Notes: generated from the letters alone by a model not told the origin. A stretch of 36,218 bases of DNA from Chloroflexota bacterium (GCA_024277135.1 JAJRVV010000043.1:1-36218); one strand, 5' to 3'; positions 13,445 through 21,403 are shown, counted from the stretch's first letter. Made by a program: numbers and translations.

Positions 13445-15082
13445 ATGGAATTCCCATTTTTATCAATCATTGCGTTATCGCCGATAGCTTTTGCCATCAT
13501 CATTTTGATGCTGCCAAAAGAGCGAAGCGAAAATGCTCGGATGTTGGGCCTGGCGGCGATGATTCTGGGTCTGGTTTTGTCCGTTTACGTGTACGTGGCG
13601 TACAACCAGAATTTGCCGGAACCGGGGACGCGCTGGGCGGACACGCTCATGTTCATGGAAGAGCATGATTGGGTTCCCAGCGTGGGCATCAATTACATCT
13701 TGGGCGTGGATGGCATGAGCGCTACGTTGGCGCTGTTGACATCCATCGTGGGCTTGGGCGGTGTCCTCATTTCCTGGGGCATTGATGATCGCACCCGCGA
13801 GTTTTATGCCTTTTTCATGCTCCTGGTGGCCGGCGTACAGGGGGTGTTCGTGGCGGTGGACGGCTTTTTGCTGTTCTTCTTCTACGAGCTGGCGGTGCTG
13901 CCCATGTACCTCATGATCGTCATCTGGGGCTGGAAGGAGACGCGGGAATATGCGGCGATGAAGCTGACGTTGTATTTGCTCATCGGCAGTTTTATTTCGT
14001 TCATCGCTTTCCTGGTGTTGTATTTCCAACTGCCGCAGTACAGCACGGCCGTGGCTCCCACATTCGATCTCCGGGTCTGGGCGGAAGCGAGTTTCCCGCT
14101 GAACATTCAGCAGATATGGTTCTTGCCGTTGTTCCTGGGGTTTGCGGTGCTGGCCGGTATTTGGCCGCTGCACAACTGGTCGCCGGATGGTCATGTGGCG
14201 GCGCCGACGGCCGTCTCCATGATTCACGCCGGGGTGCTGATGAAACTGGGCGCGTATGCTTCTATGCGCGTCGGTATTCAGATTTTGCCGGAGGGGACGG
14301 TCTACTGGATGCCTTTCATCATCTTCCTCACCCTGATCAACGTGGTGTATGGCTCTTTTGTGGCGATGCGGCAGCGGGATATGAAATATCTCATCGGCTA
14401 CTCCAGCGTCAGCCATATGGGGTTGGTCTCCATGGGGTTTGCCACCTTAAATCTGACAGGGTTTACCGGCGCCGGCATCCAGATGGTCAGTCATGGGGTG
14501 ATGACGGCGCTCTTCTTCTCTGTGGTGGGCATGATTTATGATCGGGCGCATTCGCGCAGCATGGATGAGTTGAGCGGGATGGTGAAGGCGCTGCCGTGGG
14601 CGGCCGTCGCCTTCATCATTGGCGGTCTTGTTTCTATGGGTATGCCCGGCCTGTCCGGTTTCATCGCCGAATTCCCCATTTTCCTGGGGGTGTGGCAAGG
14701 GGGCAGCCTGAACTTGGGCGGAACGGCGTTTGGCCTGAATCCATCCCTCTACTACCCGGCCATCGCCATTATTTCGGCGTTGGGCATCATCATCACCGCC
14801 GCCTACATCATGCGGGCGATTGGAACTGTTTTCTTTGGCGATTACATTGCGGATAAATGGCATGACATGCGGCCGTTGCGGGGCATTGACAAATTTACCC
14901 TGGTCATGTTCGTCGTCGTCCTCATCGCCATTGGCGTGTTTCCGGCCGTCATCGCGCCGATGGTAAAAGCGGGCATGACGCCGGTGGTGCAGCGTCTGCA
15001 AGAGGCGCAGCAAACCTTCACCGTCATGGATTCCATGCACACCGCTGCGACAACATTGATTTCCTGGTTGGGAGGTGCATAA
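13445..15082 (+). CDS. nuoM: NADH-quinone oxidoreductase subunit M, second divergent copy (complex I)
   Basis: This 545-residue antiporter-like subunit is a NuoM paralogue: TM5 Glu148 (FFFYELAVLPMYLMIVIWGW), TM8 Lys267 (IHAGVLMKLGAYASM) and TM12 Glu (MPGLSGFIAEFPIF) are present. The TM7 lysine is not. The segment GFAVLAGIWPLHNWSPDGH aligns to FAIKVPVWPFHTWLPDAH of the first copy with Leu236 (codon 14150-14152) in place of Lys. ATG 13445 is chosen because it gives the usual MEFPFLSIIALSPI start; the TTG at 13385 adds an unlikely leader. The ribosome-binding site is poor (AAGGA, 12 bases away), perhaps because the upstream junction was altered by the insert. The stop abuts nuoN. It probably forms an additional module in the membrane arm. 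Confidence 0.94.
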   Translation: MEFPFLSIIALSPIAFAIIILMLPKERSENARMLGLAAMILGLVLSVYVYVAYNQNLPEPGTRWADTLMFMEEHDWVPSVGINYILGVDGMSATLALLTSIVGLGGVLISWGIDDRTREFYAFFMLLVAGVQGVFVAVDGFLLFFFYELAVLPMYLMIVIWGWKETREYAAMKLTLYLLIGSFISFIAFLVLYFQLPQYSTAVAPTFDLRVWAEASFPLNIQQIWFLPLFLGFAVLAGIWPLHNWSPDGHVAAPTAVSMIHAGVLMKLGAYASMRVGIQILPEGTVYWMPFIIFLTLINVVYGSFVAMRQRDMKYLIGYSSVSHMGLVSMGFATLNLTGFTGAGIQMVSHGVMTALFFSVVGMIYDRAHSRSMDELSGMVKALPWAAVAFIIGGLVSMGMPGLSGFIAEFPIFLGVWQGGSLNLGGTAFGLNPSLYYPAIAIISALGIIITAAYIMRAIGTVFFGDYIADKWHDMRPLRGIDKFTLVMFVVVLIAIGVFPAVIAPMVKAGMTPVVQRLQEAQQTFTVMDSMHTAATTLISWLGGA

Positions 15083-16630
15083 GTGGGCAGTGACGTTACC
15101 CTTACCTGGGGTTTAGCCCTGGCGCCGGAATTAAGTTTACTGATTTTGCTGGTAGTTCTGCTGGTTTATGATCGGGTGCGGAAACCGGAAGATAAGCGGA
15201 AACTGGGCCTGGTCACCGGTTGGGGCGCCTTTGCCACGCTGCTGATCACGTTGGGGCTGTGGCTTTTCTTTGACGAACCAAACGCCCAAATCCCGTTGGC
15301 TGAGTCCCTTTTATGGGGCGGCATGATCCGGCATGATATGGTGACGCTGGTGTTTCGCGTCATGTTCCTGTCGGCGTTGATGCTGACCAGCCTGATGTCG
15401 TTGGATGTGAAGCATTTGCAAAAAGTTGAGTATTTTGCGTTGCTCATCACCGGCGCCATGGGCTTTAGCTTGATGGCGGCATCGGCTGACCTGATCATGC
15501 TGTATGTGGCGTTGGAAACCGCCAGTATCTCTTCCTATGTATTGGCCGGATTTGCCGTCAAGGAAAACCGTTCCACGGAAGCGGGGATGAAATATTTCAT
15601 CTATGGCGCGTTTGCCACCGGTATCATGCTGTACGGCATGAGCTTAATTTATGGTATGACTGGTCAAACTGGTATTTATACGATTGGCGAGGGAATGCTT
15701 CAAATTCCCTCTGTTAATGAAGCATTAGCTTCTGGCGGCCCAGCATTGGTTGAACGGTTAGAAAGCTTCAATTCAGTTTTCTTGTTGGCGGCAACAATGG
15801 TGGTGGTTGGCTTTGGCTTCAAGATTTCGGCCGTGCCTTTCCATTTTTGGACGCCCGATGTGTACGAAGGCGCGCCCACCCCGTTCACCGGCTTTGTCTC
15901 CACCGCATCGAAAGCGGCCGGTTTTGCCGTGTTCTTGCGCGTTTTCAGCGCCGGCGTTTTCGGCGCGCCATCCGATTCCAGCTTGTGGTGGGCGATGCTC
16001 GTCTCCATGACCGTCATCACCATGACGTTGGGTAATTTCGCCGCCCTCTTCCAGAAAAACATTAAACGGATGCTGGCGTACTCCAGCATCGCCCAGGCCG
16101 GCTATGCCATGATTGGCTTGGTCACGCTGTCGCCGGACGGGTCTGGGGCCACGATGTATTACTTGCTCATGTATATCTTCACCAACATCGCGGCCTTTGG
16201 CGTGATTACGGTGGTGAGTAATGTCACCGGGGCTGATGAAATTGATGATTTGCGTGGTCTCAGCCGCCGTTCGCCTAACCTGGGGCTGGTGATGATGTTT
16301 GCTTTGTTATCGCTGGCCGGCATTCCGCCTACGGCCGGGTTCTTCGGCAAGTTCTTCCTGTTCAAAGCGGCGGTAGACGCCGGGTTGTGGTGGCTGGCCC
16401 TCATCGGCATCCTCAATGCCTTTGTAGCTCTGTACTACTATCTATCACTGGTTAAGGTGATGTACCTCTACCGCTCTGATGAGGAAGATAAGCCGATTCC
16501 AGTTTCCCGCGGCGTCTGGGCCGGACTGGCCTTCTCGCTTTTCTTTGTGTTCTACCTGGGCATCATGGCCCGTCCCGCCTTTGAATGGACGTTAGAGGCT
16601 GGCCGCGCATTTTATGCCCTGGTTGGTTGA
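15083..16630 (+). CDS. nuoN: NADH-quinone oxidoreductase subunit N (complex I)
   Basis: NuoN is the antiporter-like subunit nearest to NuoK/J. The 515 residues contain the TM5 Glu in LYVALETASISSYVLAGF, the TM7 lysine Lys247 in GFGFKISAVPFHFWTPDVYEGAPTPFTGFVSTASKAAGF (with a further TM8 Lys), and LAGIPPTAGFFGKFFLFKAA near the C-terminus with the TM12 lysine. The GTG start lies directly after the nuoM2 stop with GGAGGTGC in front. It closes the nuo operon; 66 bases later the ATP synthase operon begins from its own promoter. Intact and of normal length. Confidence 0.95.
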   Translation: MGSDVTLTWGLALAPELSLLILLVVLLVYDRVRKPEDKRKLGLVTGWGAFATLLITLGLWLFFDEPNAQIPLAESLLWGGMIRHDMVTLVFRVMFLSALMLTSLMSLDVKHLQKVEYFALLITGAMGFSLMAASADLIMLYVALETASISSYVLAGFAVKENRSTEAGMKYFIYGAFATGIMLYGMSLIYGMTGQTGIYTIGEGMLQIPSVNEALASGGPALVERLESFNSVFLLAATMVVVGFGFKISAVPFHFWTPDVYEGAPTPFTGFVSTASKAAGFAVFLRVFSAGVFGAPSDSSLWWAMLVSMTVITMTLGNFAALFQKNIKRMLAYSSIAQAGYAMIGLVTLSPDGSGATMYYLLMYIFTNIAAFGVITVVSNVTGADEIDDLRGLSRRSPNLGLVMMFALLSLAGIPPTAGFFGKFFLFKAAVDAGLWWLALIGILNAFVALYYYLSLVKVMYLYRSDEEDKPIPVSRGVWAGLAFSLFFVFYLGIMARPAFEWTLEAGRAFYALVG

Positions 16631-16641
16631 TAATTGATAAA

Positions 16642-16669
16642 TTGCCTCATCGATCCTTTGTGCTATAAT
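16642..16669 (+). promoter_or_regulatory. Promoter of the ATP synthase Fo operon
   Basis: TTGCCT (16642-16647), a 16-base spacer and a perfect TATAAT (16664-16669) with an extended TGC. The AtpZ ATG lies 27 bases after the -10 box, with GGGATGAG before it. Confidence 0.7.
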
Positions 16670-16696
16670 GCGCAATCGCGCCTGGGATGAGTAGAA

Positions 16697-16972
16697 ATGA
16701 ACCAGGATCAACAACAAATTAACCAGGCGGCCTTGTTGGCCGGAATTGTAGGACAGGTGGGTTGTCTGGTGGTGTTGATCATTGGCCTTGCGCTGGGGGC
16801 GGGCATTCTACTCGACAAATTCCTGGGTACACGGGCAATTTTTACACTGTTGTTAATGGTGGGCAGTGTGCCGGTGGCATTGTATATCACGGTGCGCATC
16901 AGCATGACGGCCGTTGCCCGCACCCAAAAACTGCAAAATTCCAACGAGTCGGAGGCAGAAGCTGACGCATGA
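16697..16972 (+). CDS. atpZ: AtpZ/AtpI-type accessory protein of ATP synthase
   Basis: This 91-residue protein has two hydrophobic helices (about 20-40 and 48-68) in the AtpZ/AtpI pattern: VGCLVVLIIGLALGAGILLDKFLGT, then FTLLLMVGSVPVALYITVRISM. Members precede atpB in many bacteria and help in c-ring assembly or Mg2+ handling. The polar C-terminal tail ends ESEAEADA. The stop overlaps the atpB start (ATGA), so the two are coupled. Identity rests on topology and position more than on a catalytic motif. Confidence 0.8.
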   Translation: MNQDQQQINQAALLAGIVGQVGCLVVLIIGLALGAGILLDKFLGTRAIFTLLLMVGSVPVALYITVRISMTAVARTQKLQNSNESEAEADA

Positions 16973-18033
16973 AAAAACGGCACATAGTTTACGTTGCACT
17001 GGTAGGGCTTCTTTTGATGAACATTATCCCTACCCTAACCCCGGTTTTGCCGGTCATTCAATTGCCCGGCGAGGTCTTGTGGTCATGGCCGGGCGGCAAA
17101 GAATTTTTGGGCGGCCTGTTTGGCGCGGGTTTTACCAACACCTTTCTGGCCACCCTGATTACCTTTGTTCTGCTCATCATCCTGGCCTTTAGCCTGCGCG
17201 CCAAATCGCGCACGGCCGATGAAGTCCCCACCGGCTTCTATAATTTCTTTGAGATGATCATTGAGGGCGCTTTCGGTTATGTAGAAAACGCCGCCGGTAA
17301 GTGGGCTAAAGTCTTTTTCCCCTTCTTCATGACCTTCATTCTGTGGATTGTGGTCGCTAACTGGATGGAACTCGTCCCTGGCGTGGACGCCATCGGCAAA
17401 TGGGAAAACCTACCCCACTTCAAAGCGGAGCAGGCGGCCGAGGCGGCCGAATCTCAGCATCTGAGCGAAGCTGAAATTAGTCGCATCGAAGAAACCGTGG
17501 ACGAAGAAGTAGATGAGGCCAATATCGGCAATTTGCGCCAGACCATTTTTCTGGTGAAAGCGCAGGCGGATGAAGCCGGAGAGAAGCCGGACGAAGCCGA
17601 CTGGACGATTGTACCTTACGTCCGCGCCGCATCCACTGACTTGAATTTCACGCTGGCAATCGCGCTCATTTCCGTGATCATGACTCAGTATTACGGCATG
17701 AAAGCGCAGGGTTTGAAATACTGGTCGAAGTTTTTTGTCTGGAATGGGGACAAAATCAAGGAAAATCCGCTGGCTATTATGGATTCTGGCGTCGGTATCT
17801 TGGAATTCATCAGCGAGATTTTCAAAATCGTCTCTTTTGCCTTCCGGCTTTTAGGCAACATTTTCGCCGGACAGATTCTCTTGTTTGTGATCGGCAGTTT
17901 GCTGCCAATTGCCAACTTGTTGTTCTGGCATTTAGAGTTTGGCGTTGGTATCTTGCAGGCGGTTGTGTTTGCCCTGTTAACCCTGACATTTATGTCCGGG
18001 GCCACGCAAAGCCACCACGCTGAAGAACATTAA
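16969..18033 (+). CDS. atpB: ATP synthase Fo subunit a, with an acidic loop insertion
   Basis: Subunit a carries the two proton half-channels. The essential arginine is Arg293 in FAFRLLGNIFAGQILL, and the preceding helix begins STDLNFTLAIALISVI. The protein has 354 residues, longer than the usual 230-280. The excess is mainly residues about 143-215, a strongly acidic, predicted helical segment (AEQAAEAAESQHLSEAEIS... EETVDEEVDEANIG... DEAGEKPDEADW) between the second and third helices. In the known topology of subunit a that loop faces the outer side of the membrane. Its role is unknown. The start overlaps the atpZ stop. Subunit c follows after a 113-base gap with a hairpin. Confidence 0.94.
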   Translation: MKKRHIVYVALVGLLLMNIIPTLTPVLPVIQLPGEVLWSWPGGKEFLGGLFGAGFTNTFLATLITFVLLIILAFSLRAKSRTADEVPTGFYNFFEMIIEGAFGYVENAAGKWAKVFFPFFMTFILWIVVANWMELVPGVDAIGKWENLPHFKAEQAAEAAESQHLSEAEISRIEETVDEEVDEANIGNLRQTIFLVKAQADEAGEKPDEADWTIVPYVRAASTDLNFTLAIALISVIMTQYYGMKAQGLKYWSKFFVWNGDKIKENPLAIMDSGVGILEFISEIFKIVSFAFRLLGNIFAGQILLFVIGSLLPIANLLFWHLEFGVGILQAVVFALLTLTFMSGATQSHHAEEH

Positions 18034-18046
18034 TTGACAAAAGCGG

Positions 18047-18068
18047 CAGACGGCATGAAAAGCCTCTG
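18047..18068 (+). other. Hairpin between atpB and atpE
   Basis: CAGACGGC (18047-18054) pairs with GCCTCTG (18062-18068) with one bulge around ATGAAAA. No T-run follows. It lies in the 113-base gap before atpE, whose start has a strong GGAGG. Structures here could help set the high c-subunit stoichiometry; that is inference. Confidence 0.4.
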
Positions 18069-18146
18069 TCAGAATTGAACGGTTAACTAAACTGGTATTC
18101 ACTGGTTAGAAATCTTGATAACAATATCGTCTGGAGGATATTAATT

Positions 18147-18395
18147 ATGGAACTCGAAGCAGCACAAGCGATTGCTCAAGGCTTGAAATTTCTGGGAGCT
18201 GGGTTGGCTATGACTGGCGCTATCGGCGCCGGCGCCGGCGTCGGCATTGTTGTCGGCGGCGCGGTACAAGGTATCGCCCGGAACCCGGATGCAGCCGGCA
18301 CCATCCAGGGTAACATGATCCTGGGTGTGGCTTTGGCCGAAGCCGTCGCTATTTATGCGCTGGTTGTCGCCCTGATTCTTATCTTTGTGGCATAA
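18147..18395 (+). CDS. atpE: ATP synthase Fo subunit c
   Basis: This 82-residue helical hairpin forms the rotating c-ring. The glycine-rich first helix reads [19 protein letters not shown], the cytoplasmic loop is ARNPDA, and the ion-binding carboxylate is Glu65 in [19 protein letters not shown]. The residues around Glu65 look like a proton-type rather than a typical sodium-type site, although ion choice needs a structure. The ATG has GGAGG at the right distance. It sits between subunit a and the fused b-delta gene. Normal length and intact. Confidence 0.96.
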   Translation: MELEAAQAIAQGLKFLGAGLAMTGAIGAGAGVGIVVGGAVQGIARNPDAAGTIQGNMILGVALAEAVAIYALVVALILIFVA

Positions 18396-18436
18396 GAAAT
18401 TGATACGCGAATCGCGGTAAAAGAGAGGTTTGACTT

Positions 18437-19141
18437 ATGGACGCACTAGGTATTAATCTAGGCTACATCCTAATGCAGATTTTGCTTTTCGTCATCTTGT
18501 TGTTGGTGATGAAAAATTATGCGTACGCTCCCATCATCAAGGTGCTGGAAGAGCGGAAAGCGCGGATTGCCAAAGGTTTGGAAGATGCCCGTCAAGCTGC
18601 CATCGCTCGCGATAATGCGGACGCCGAAGCCAAGAAAATTTTGGATGGGGCGCGGCAAGAAGCGGCCAAGATTCGGTCGGATGCGGCGGTGCAGGCGGAA
18701 GAGACGGCCAATGGCATTATCGCCAAAGCGAAGGAAGATGCCAAAGCGGTGGCTGTGGCGGCAAAAATTGATGCGGAAGAAGAACGGAATCGCATTTTGG
18801 CGGAACTGCGGGGGCAGGTGGCTTCCATCGCCATTGCTGCGGCGAACAAGCTGGTGGGCGAGGCGTTGGATGAAGAACGTCAGCGCGCTTTGATCGCCGA
18901 TTTCTTTGCCAAAGTGCCGGAAGGCGTCAGCGGCGCCGGTTCGGAAAAGGCGGAAGTGACGAGCGCTTTGCCGTTGACGGCCGGTGAACAGAAAAGTTTG
19001 CAGGACGCGCTGAAGGCCAGCGATGTTGATTTCAAAGTGAACCCGCGTATTTTGGGCGGCTTGATCGTCCGTGTGGGCGACCAGGTGGTGGATAATTCCG
19101 TCGCCGGTCAGATGAATGCGTTGCGGGATAACTTGAGATAA
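18437..19141 (+). CDS. atpF: ATP synthase subunit b fused to the C-terminal domain of subunit delta
   Basis: Residues 1-30 form the membrane helix of subunit b and residues 31-160 a long charged helix (KVLEERKARIAKGLEDARQAA...), the peripheral stalk. Residues about 172-234 are not b-like. They read AEVTSALPLTAGEQKSLQDAL then VNPRILGGLIVRVGDQVVDNSVAGQMNAL, the C-terminal beta-hairpin domain of subunit delta/OSCP. The N-terminal helical domain of delta, which binds the alpha subunit tip, is missing. At 234 residues it is longer than plain b (about 160). b-delta fusions are known in mycobacteria but contain a whole delta, so this shorter type is notable. The operon ends here at strong terminators; alpha, gamma, beta and epsilon are not in the window. 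Confidence 0.92.
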   Translation: MDALGINLGYILMQILLFVILLLVMKNYAYAPIIKVLEERKARIAKGLEDARQAAIARDNADAEAKKILDGARQEAAKIRSDAAVQAEETANGIIAKAKEDAKAVAVAAKIDAEEERNRILAELRGQVASIAIAAANKLVGEALDEERQRALIADFFAKVPEGVSGAGSEKAEVTSALPLTAGEQKSLQDALKASDVDFKVNPRILGGLIVRVGDQVVDNSVAGQMNALRDNLR

Positions 19142-19184
19142 GATAATCTGGCTCTACTCTCGTTATTGGCAGAGAAGAAGAAAA

Positions 19185-19210
19185 ACGGCCGTCATCCCGA
19201 TGACGGCCGT
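19185..19210. terminator. Terminator hairpin after the atp operon, made of two ACGGCCGT octamers
   Basis: ACGGCCGTCAT (19185-19195) pairs perfectly with ATGACGGCCGT (19200-19210) around CCCG. The two arms are copies of the genome-wide octamer in opposite halves of the stem. An A-run precedes it, so termination is strongest for the minus strand. Confidence 0.65.
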
Positions 19211-19226
19211 TCGCCAATTGACTCAA

Positions 19227-19257
19227 AAAAGGCCAGGAACGCCGAACCTGGCCTTTT
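19227..19257. terminator. Bidirectional terminator between convergent atpF and the AIM24-like gene
   Basis: AAAAGGCCAGG (19227-19237) pairs perfectly with CCTGGCCTTTT (19247-19257). An A-run is on one side and a T-run on the other, as expected for a terminator serving both converging transcripts. Confidence 0.85.
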
Positions 19258-19266
19258 CCCTTGCGT

Positions 19267-19950
19267 TTAGCTGCCCTTGGTCGGCATGTACTGAATCAGC
19301 TTCGAGGCCAGATTCGACAGCGGCAAACTTTGCAGCCACACCTTGCCCGGCCCTTTCAGCGTAGCCAGGAACAAGCCTTCGCCGCCAAACAGCATATTCT
19401 TCATCCCTTTGACGCGGGTGATGTCATAGCTGACCGACGGCTCATACATGGCGATGTGGCCAGGGTCAACCTTCATCACCTCCCCCGCCGTCAGATCATA
19501 CTCACGCACCTCGCCTGCGATTTCTACCCAGGCTATGCCCGGCCCAGTGATTTTTTGTAAGATGAAACCCTCGCCGCCAAATAAACCCGCCCCTAATTTT
19601 TTGCGGAAGTGGATTTCCAAAGAAACAGACTCTTGAGCCACCATGAAGGCGTCTTTTTGGCAAATGCGGCTCTGCCCGGCGGCCAGTTCCACCGGAATGA
19701 TGGAGCCGGGAGATTCGGGGGTGAAGGCGATCATGGCGTCGCCGCTTTGGCAGGTGTAGGTTGTCATGAACAAAGATTCCCCGGCCAATGAACGGGCCAA
19801 TCCTTTGAGCAGCCCGCCGCGGGTGTTGGTGGACATGTCCACGTTGCCTTTCATCCAGGCCATGCCGCCCGATTCGGTGAACACGGACTCTCCGGCCGTC
19901 AGATGAACATCCAGCGTCTGCATCGTGGTTCCTAAAATCTTGTAACGCAT
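19267..19950 (-). CDS. AIM24-family (TIGR00266-like) protein
   Basis: The 227 residues are almost all beta-strand with repeated glycine turns: ESVFTESGGMAWMKGNVDMST near 20-40, GEGFILQKITGPGIAWVEIAGEV near 125, and the parallel GGEGLFLATLKGPGKVWLQSLP near 190-212. These are typical of the AIM24/TIGR00266 family, whose bacterial members have no proven biochemical function; the yeast homologue affects mitochondrial inner-membrane organisation. There is no signal peptide or membrane helix. AGGAGG lies seven bases before the ATG, and a promoter lies 70-95 bases upstream. It converges on the ATP synthase operon, but functional linkage is not shown. Confidence 0.85.
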   Translation of the reverse strand: MRYKILGTTMQTLDVHLTAGESVFTESGGMAWMKGNVDMSTNTRGGLLKGLARSLAGESLFMTTYTCQSGDAMIAFTPESPGSIIPVELAAGQSRICQKDAFMVAQESVSLEIHFRKKLGAGLFGGEGFILQKITGPGIAWVEIAGEVREYDLTAGEVMKVDPGHIAMYEPSVSYDITRVKGMKNMLFGGEGLFLATLKGPGKVWLQSLPLSNLASKLIQYMPTKGS

Positions 19951-20016
19951 CGTGGCCTCCTGTTGTCAGATGATTTCCCATTGGTTGGGAAAGAAAACGG
20001 ACGAGTTGTTCCCATC

Positions 20017-20046
20017 ATTATAAAGGGGATTAGAGGAGATGGGCAA
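20017..20046 (-). promoter_or_regulatory. Promoter of the AIM24-like gene
   Basis: Read on the minus strand: TTGCCC (complement of 20041-20046), an 18-base spacer and a perfect TATAAT (complement of 20017-20022). It lies about 66 bases before the ATG. Confidence 0.6.
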
Positions 20047-20107
20047 AACCTCGCCGTGATTGATGAAAGCAGTATACTTACCTGCTTGAAATTTAGGAAG
20101 TGAAACT

Positions 20108-21361
20108 ATGATTGATCGGAGTGTAACGATTCAATTTCCGGACGAATTTTCCTGGCCTGATTATGTTGGCGGCGCCATCGCCAATGTGCCGGCAACGGCC
20201 GCATCTCTGCTCAATGTGCCGTTCCAGGGATTGCCGCCGCTATCAACGGCGTTGTGGCAGCCTATCGCTCCCGGCGTCAAGCGGGTGGTGTTGTTTGTCA
20301 TTGATGCCTGGGGGTGGAACTTGCTGCACCGCCACCGGGCGGAATTGGCGCCATGGGTGGAGAAAGCGGACATCGTGGCCCAGATTTCTTCTGTTTTCCC
20401 CTCAACCACGGTGGCGGCTTTGAGCAGTTTGTGGACGGGCAGCAGCCCGGCGCAGCACGGCCTGGTGGGATTACGGATGTTCATGCCAGAATATGGCGCC
20501 ATCACCCAATTCCTGAAATTCACGCCTGTGTTTGGCTCGTACCCCGATGCGTTGATTAAGGCGGGGATGAAGCCGGAGGATTTTTTGCACACGCCGGGCT
20601 TGGCGCAGCAGTTGGCCCAAGCCGGGGTGGAGACGCACGCTTTCAAGGGGCGGGAGATCATTGATTCGGCGTTGAGCAAGATGCACGGCCGTGGCGTGGC
20701 CGGGAATCATGGCGCGTCAACGGTGACGGATATGTGTGTGCAAATGCGGCTGCTGTTGGAGGAAAAACCGGGGCAACCGATGTTTGTGTCTGGGTATTGG
20801 CCGTCGGTGGATACGCTCAGTCACATTTATGGCTGGGATCATGAGATTGTGGCGGCGGAAGTGGGGGCGATCTGGCAGCAGTTAGCGACGGAGTTTCTGG
20901 ACAAACTCAGTCCGACGGCGCGAAAGGACACGGTGTTGTTTGTGCTGGCCGATCATGGCCAGGTGGTGACGCCGCCGGAACAACGGGTTTATCTCTCTGA
21001 GCATCCTGATTTAGAAGCGATGTTGTTTATGCGGCCGGCGGGAGAACCGCGGACGGCGTATTTGTATGCCAAACACGGCCGTACCCAAGAGATCATCGCA
21101 TATATCAACGATAACCTGGGTCGCGCGATGACGGCCGTGTCTGCCCAGGAAGCGTTAGCCGCCGGTTTGTTTGGGCCAGCGCCACATGCGCCGGGCGCGG
21201 CCGCGCGGATAGGCGATGTCATCGCCACCATGCGGGATGGTTACGTGTTGCTCACCGAAAAGGATCGAAAAAAGGCGGACAAAATGAAGGGGCGGCATGG
21301 CGGGATGACCCATGCCGAAATGCAAGTTCCCTGGCTCGGATTTCATCTGGAAGGGTGGTAG
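20108..21361 (+). CDS. Alkaline-phosphatase-superfamily phosphodiesterase/nucleotide pyrophosphatase-like protein
   Basis: The 417-residue protein has the metal and nucleophile pattern of the type I phosphodiesterase/nucleotide pyrophosphatase branch: Asp66 in VVLFVIDAWGWN, the nucleophile Thr near residues 100-101 in FPSTTVAALSSLWTGSSPAQHGLVG, the metal-ligand stretch SGYWPSVDTLSHIYGWDHE, DHGQ in LFVLADHGQVV, and GRHGGMTHAEMQVPWLGF at the end. No signal peptide is visible, so it is probably cytoplasmic. Substrates range from nucleotides to phospholipid headgroups or phosphonates and cannot be fixed from sequence. GGAAG is weakly placed before the ATG. Its neighbours concern lipids, which is suggestive only. 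Confidence 0.85.
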   Translation: MIDRSVTIQFPDEFSWPDYVGGAIANVPATAASLLNVPFQGLPPLSTALWQPIAPGVKRVVLFVIDAWGWNLLHRHRAELAPWVEKADIVAQISSVFPSTTVAALSSLWTGSSPAQHGLVGLRMFMPEYGAITQFLKFTPVFGSYPDALIKAGMKPEDFLHTPGLAQQLAQAGVETHAFKGREIIDSALSKMHGRGVAGNHGASTVTDMCVQMRLLLEEKPGQPMFVSGYWPSVDTLSHIYGWDHEIVAAEVGAIWQQLATEFLDKLSPTARKDTVLFVLADHGQVVTPPEQRVYLSEHPDLEAMLFMRPAGEPRTAYLYAKHGRTQEIIAYINDNLGRAMTAVSAQEALAAGLFGPAPHAPGAAARIGDVIATMRDGYVLLTEKDRKKADKMKGRHGGMTHAEMQVPWLGFHLEGW

Positions 21362-21364
21362 ACG

Positions 21365-21396
21365 AAAAAAAGCGCTGCCGGTTTCGACAACGCTTT
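21365..21396 (-). terminator. Terminator after the 48-residue minus-strand gene
   Basis: AAAGCG (21369-21374) pairs with CGCTTT (21391-21396), with further partial pairing inside. On the minus strand a run of seven T residues follows. It may also serve the plus-strand gene ending at 21361. Confidence 0.55.
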
Positions 21397-21403
21397 GAGT
21401 TTC

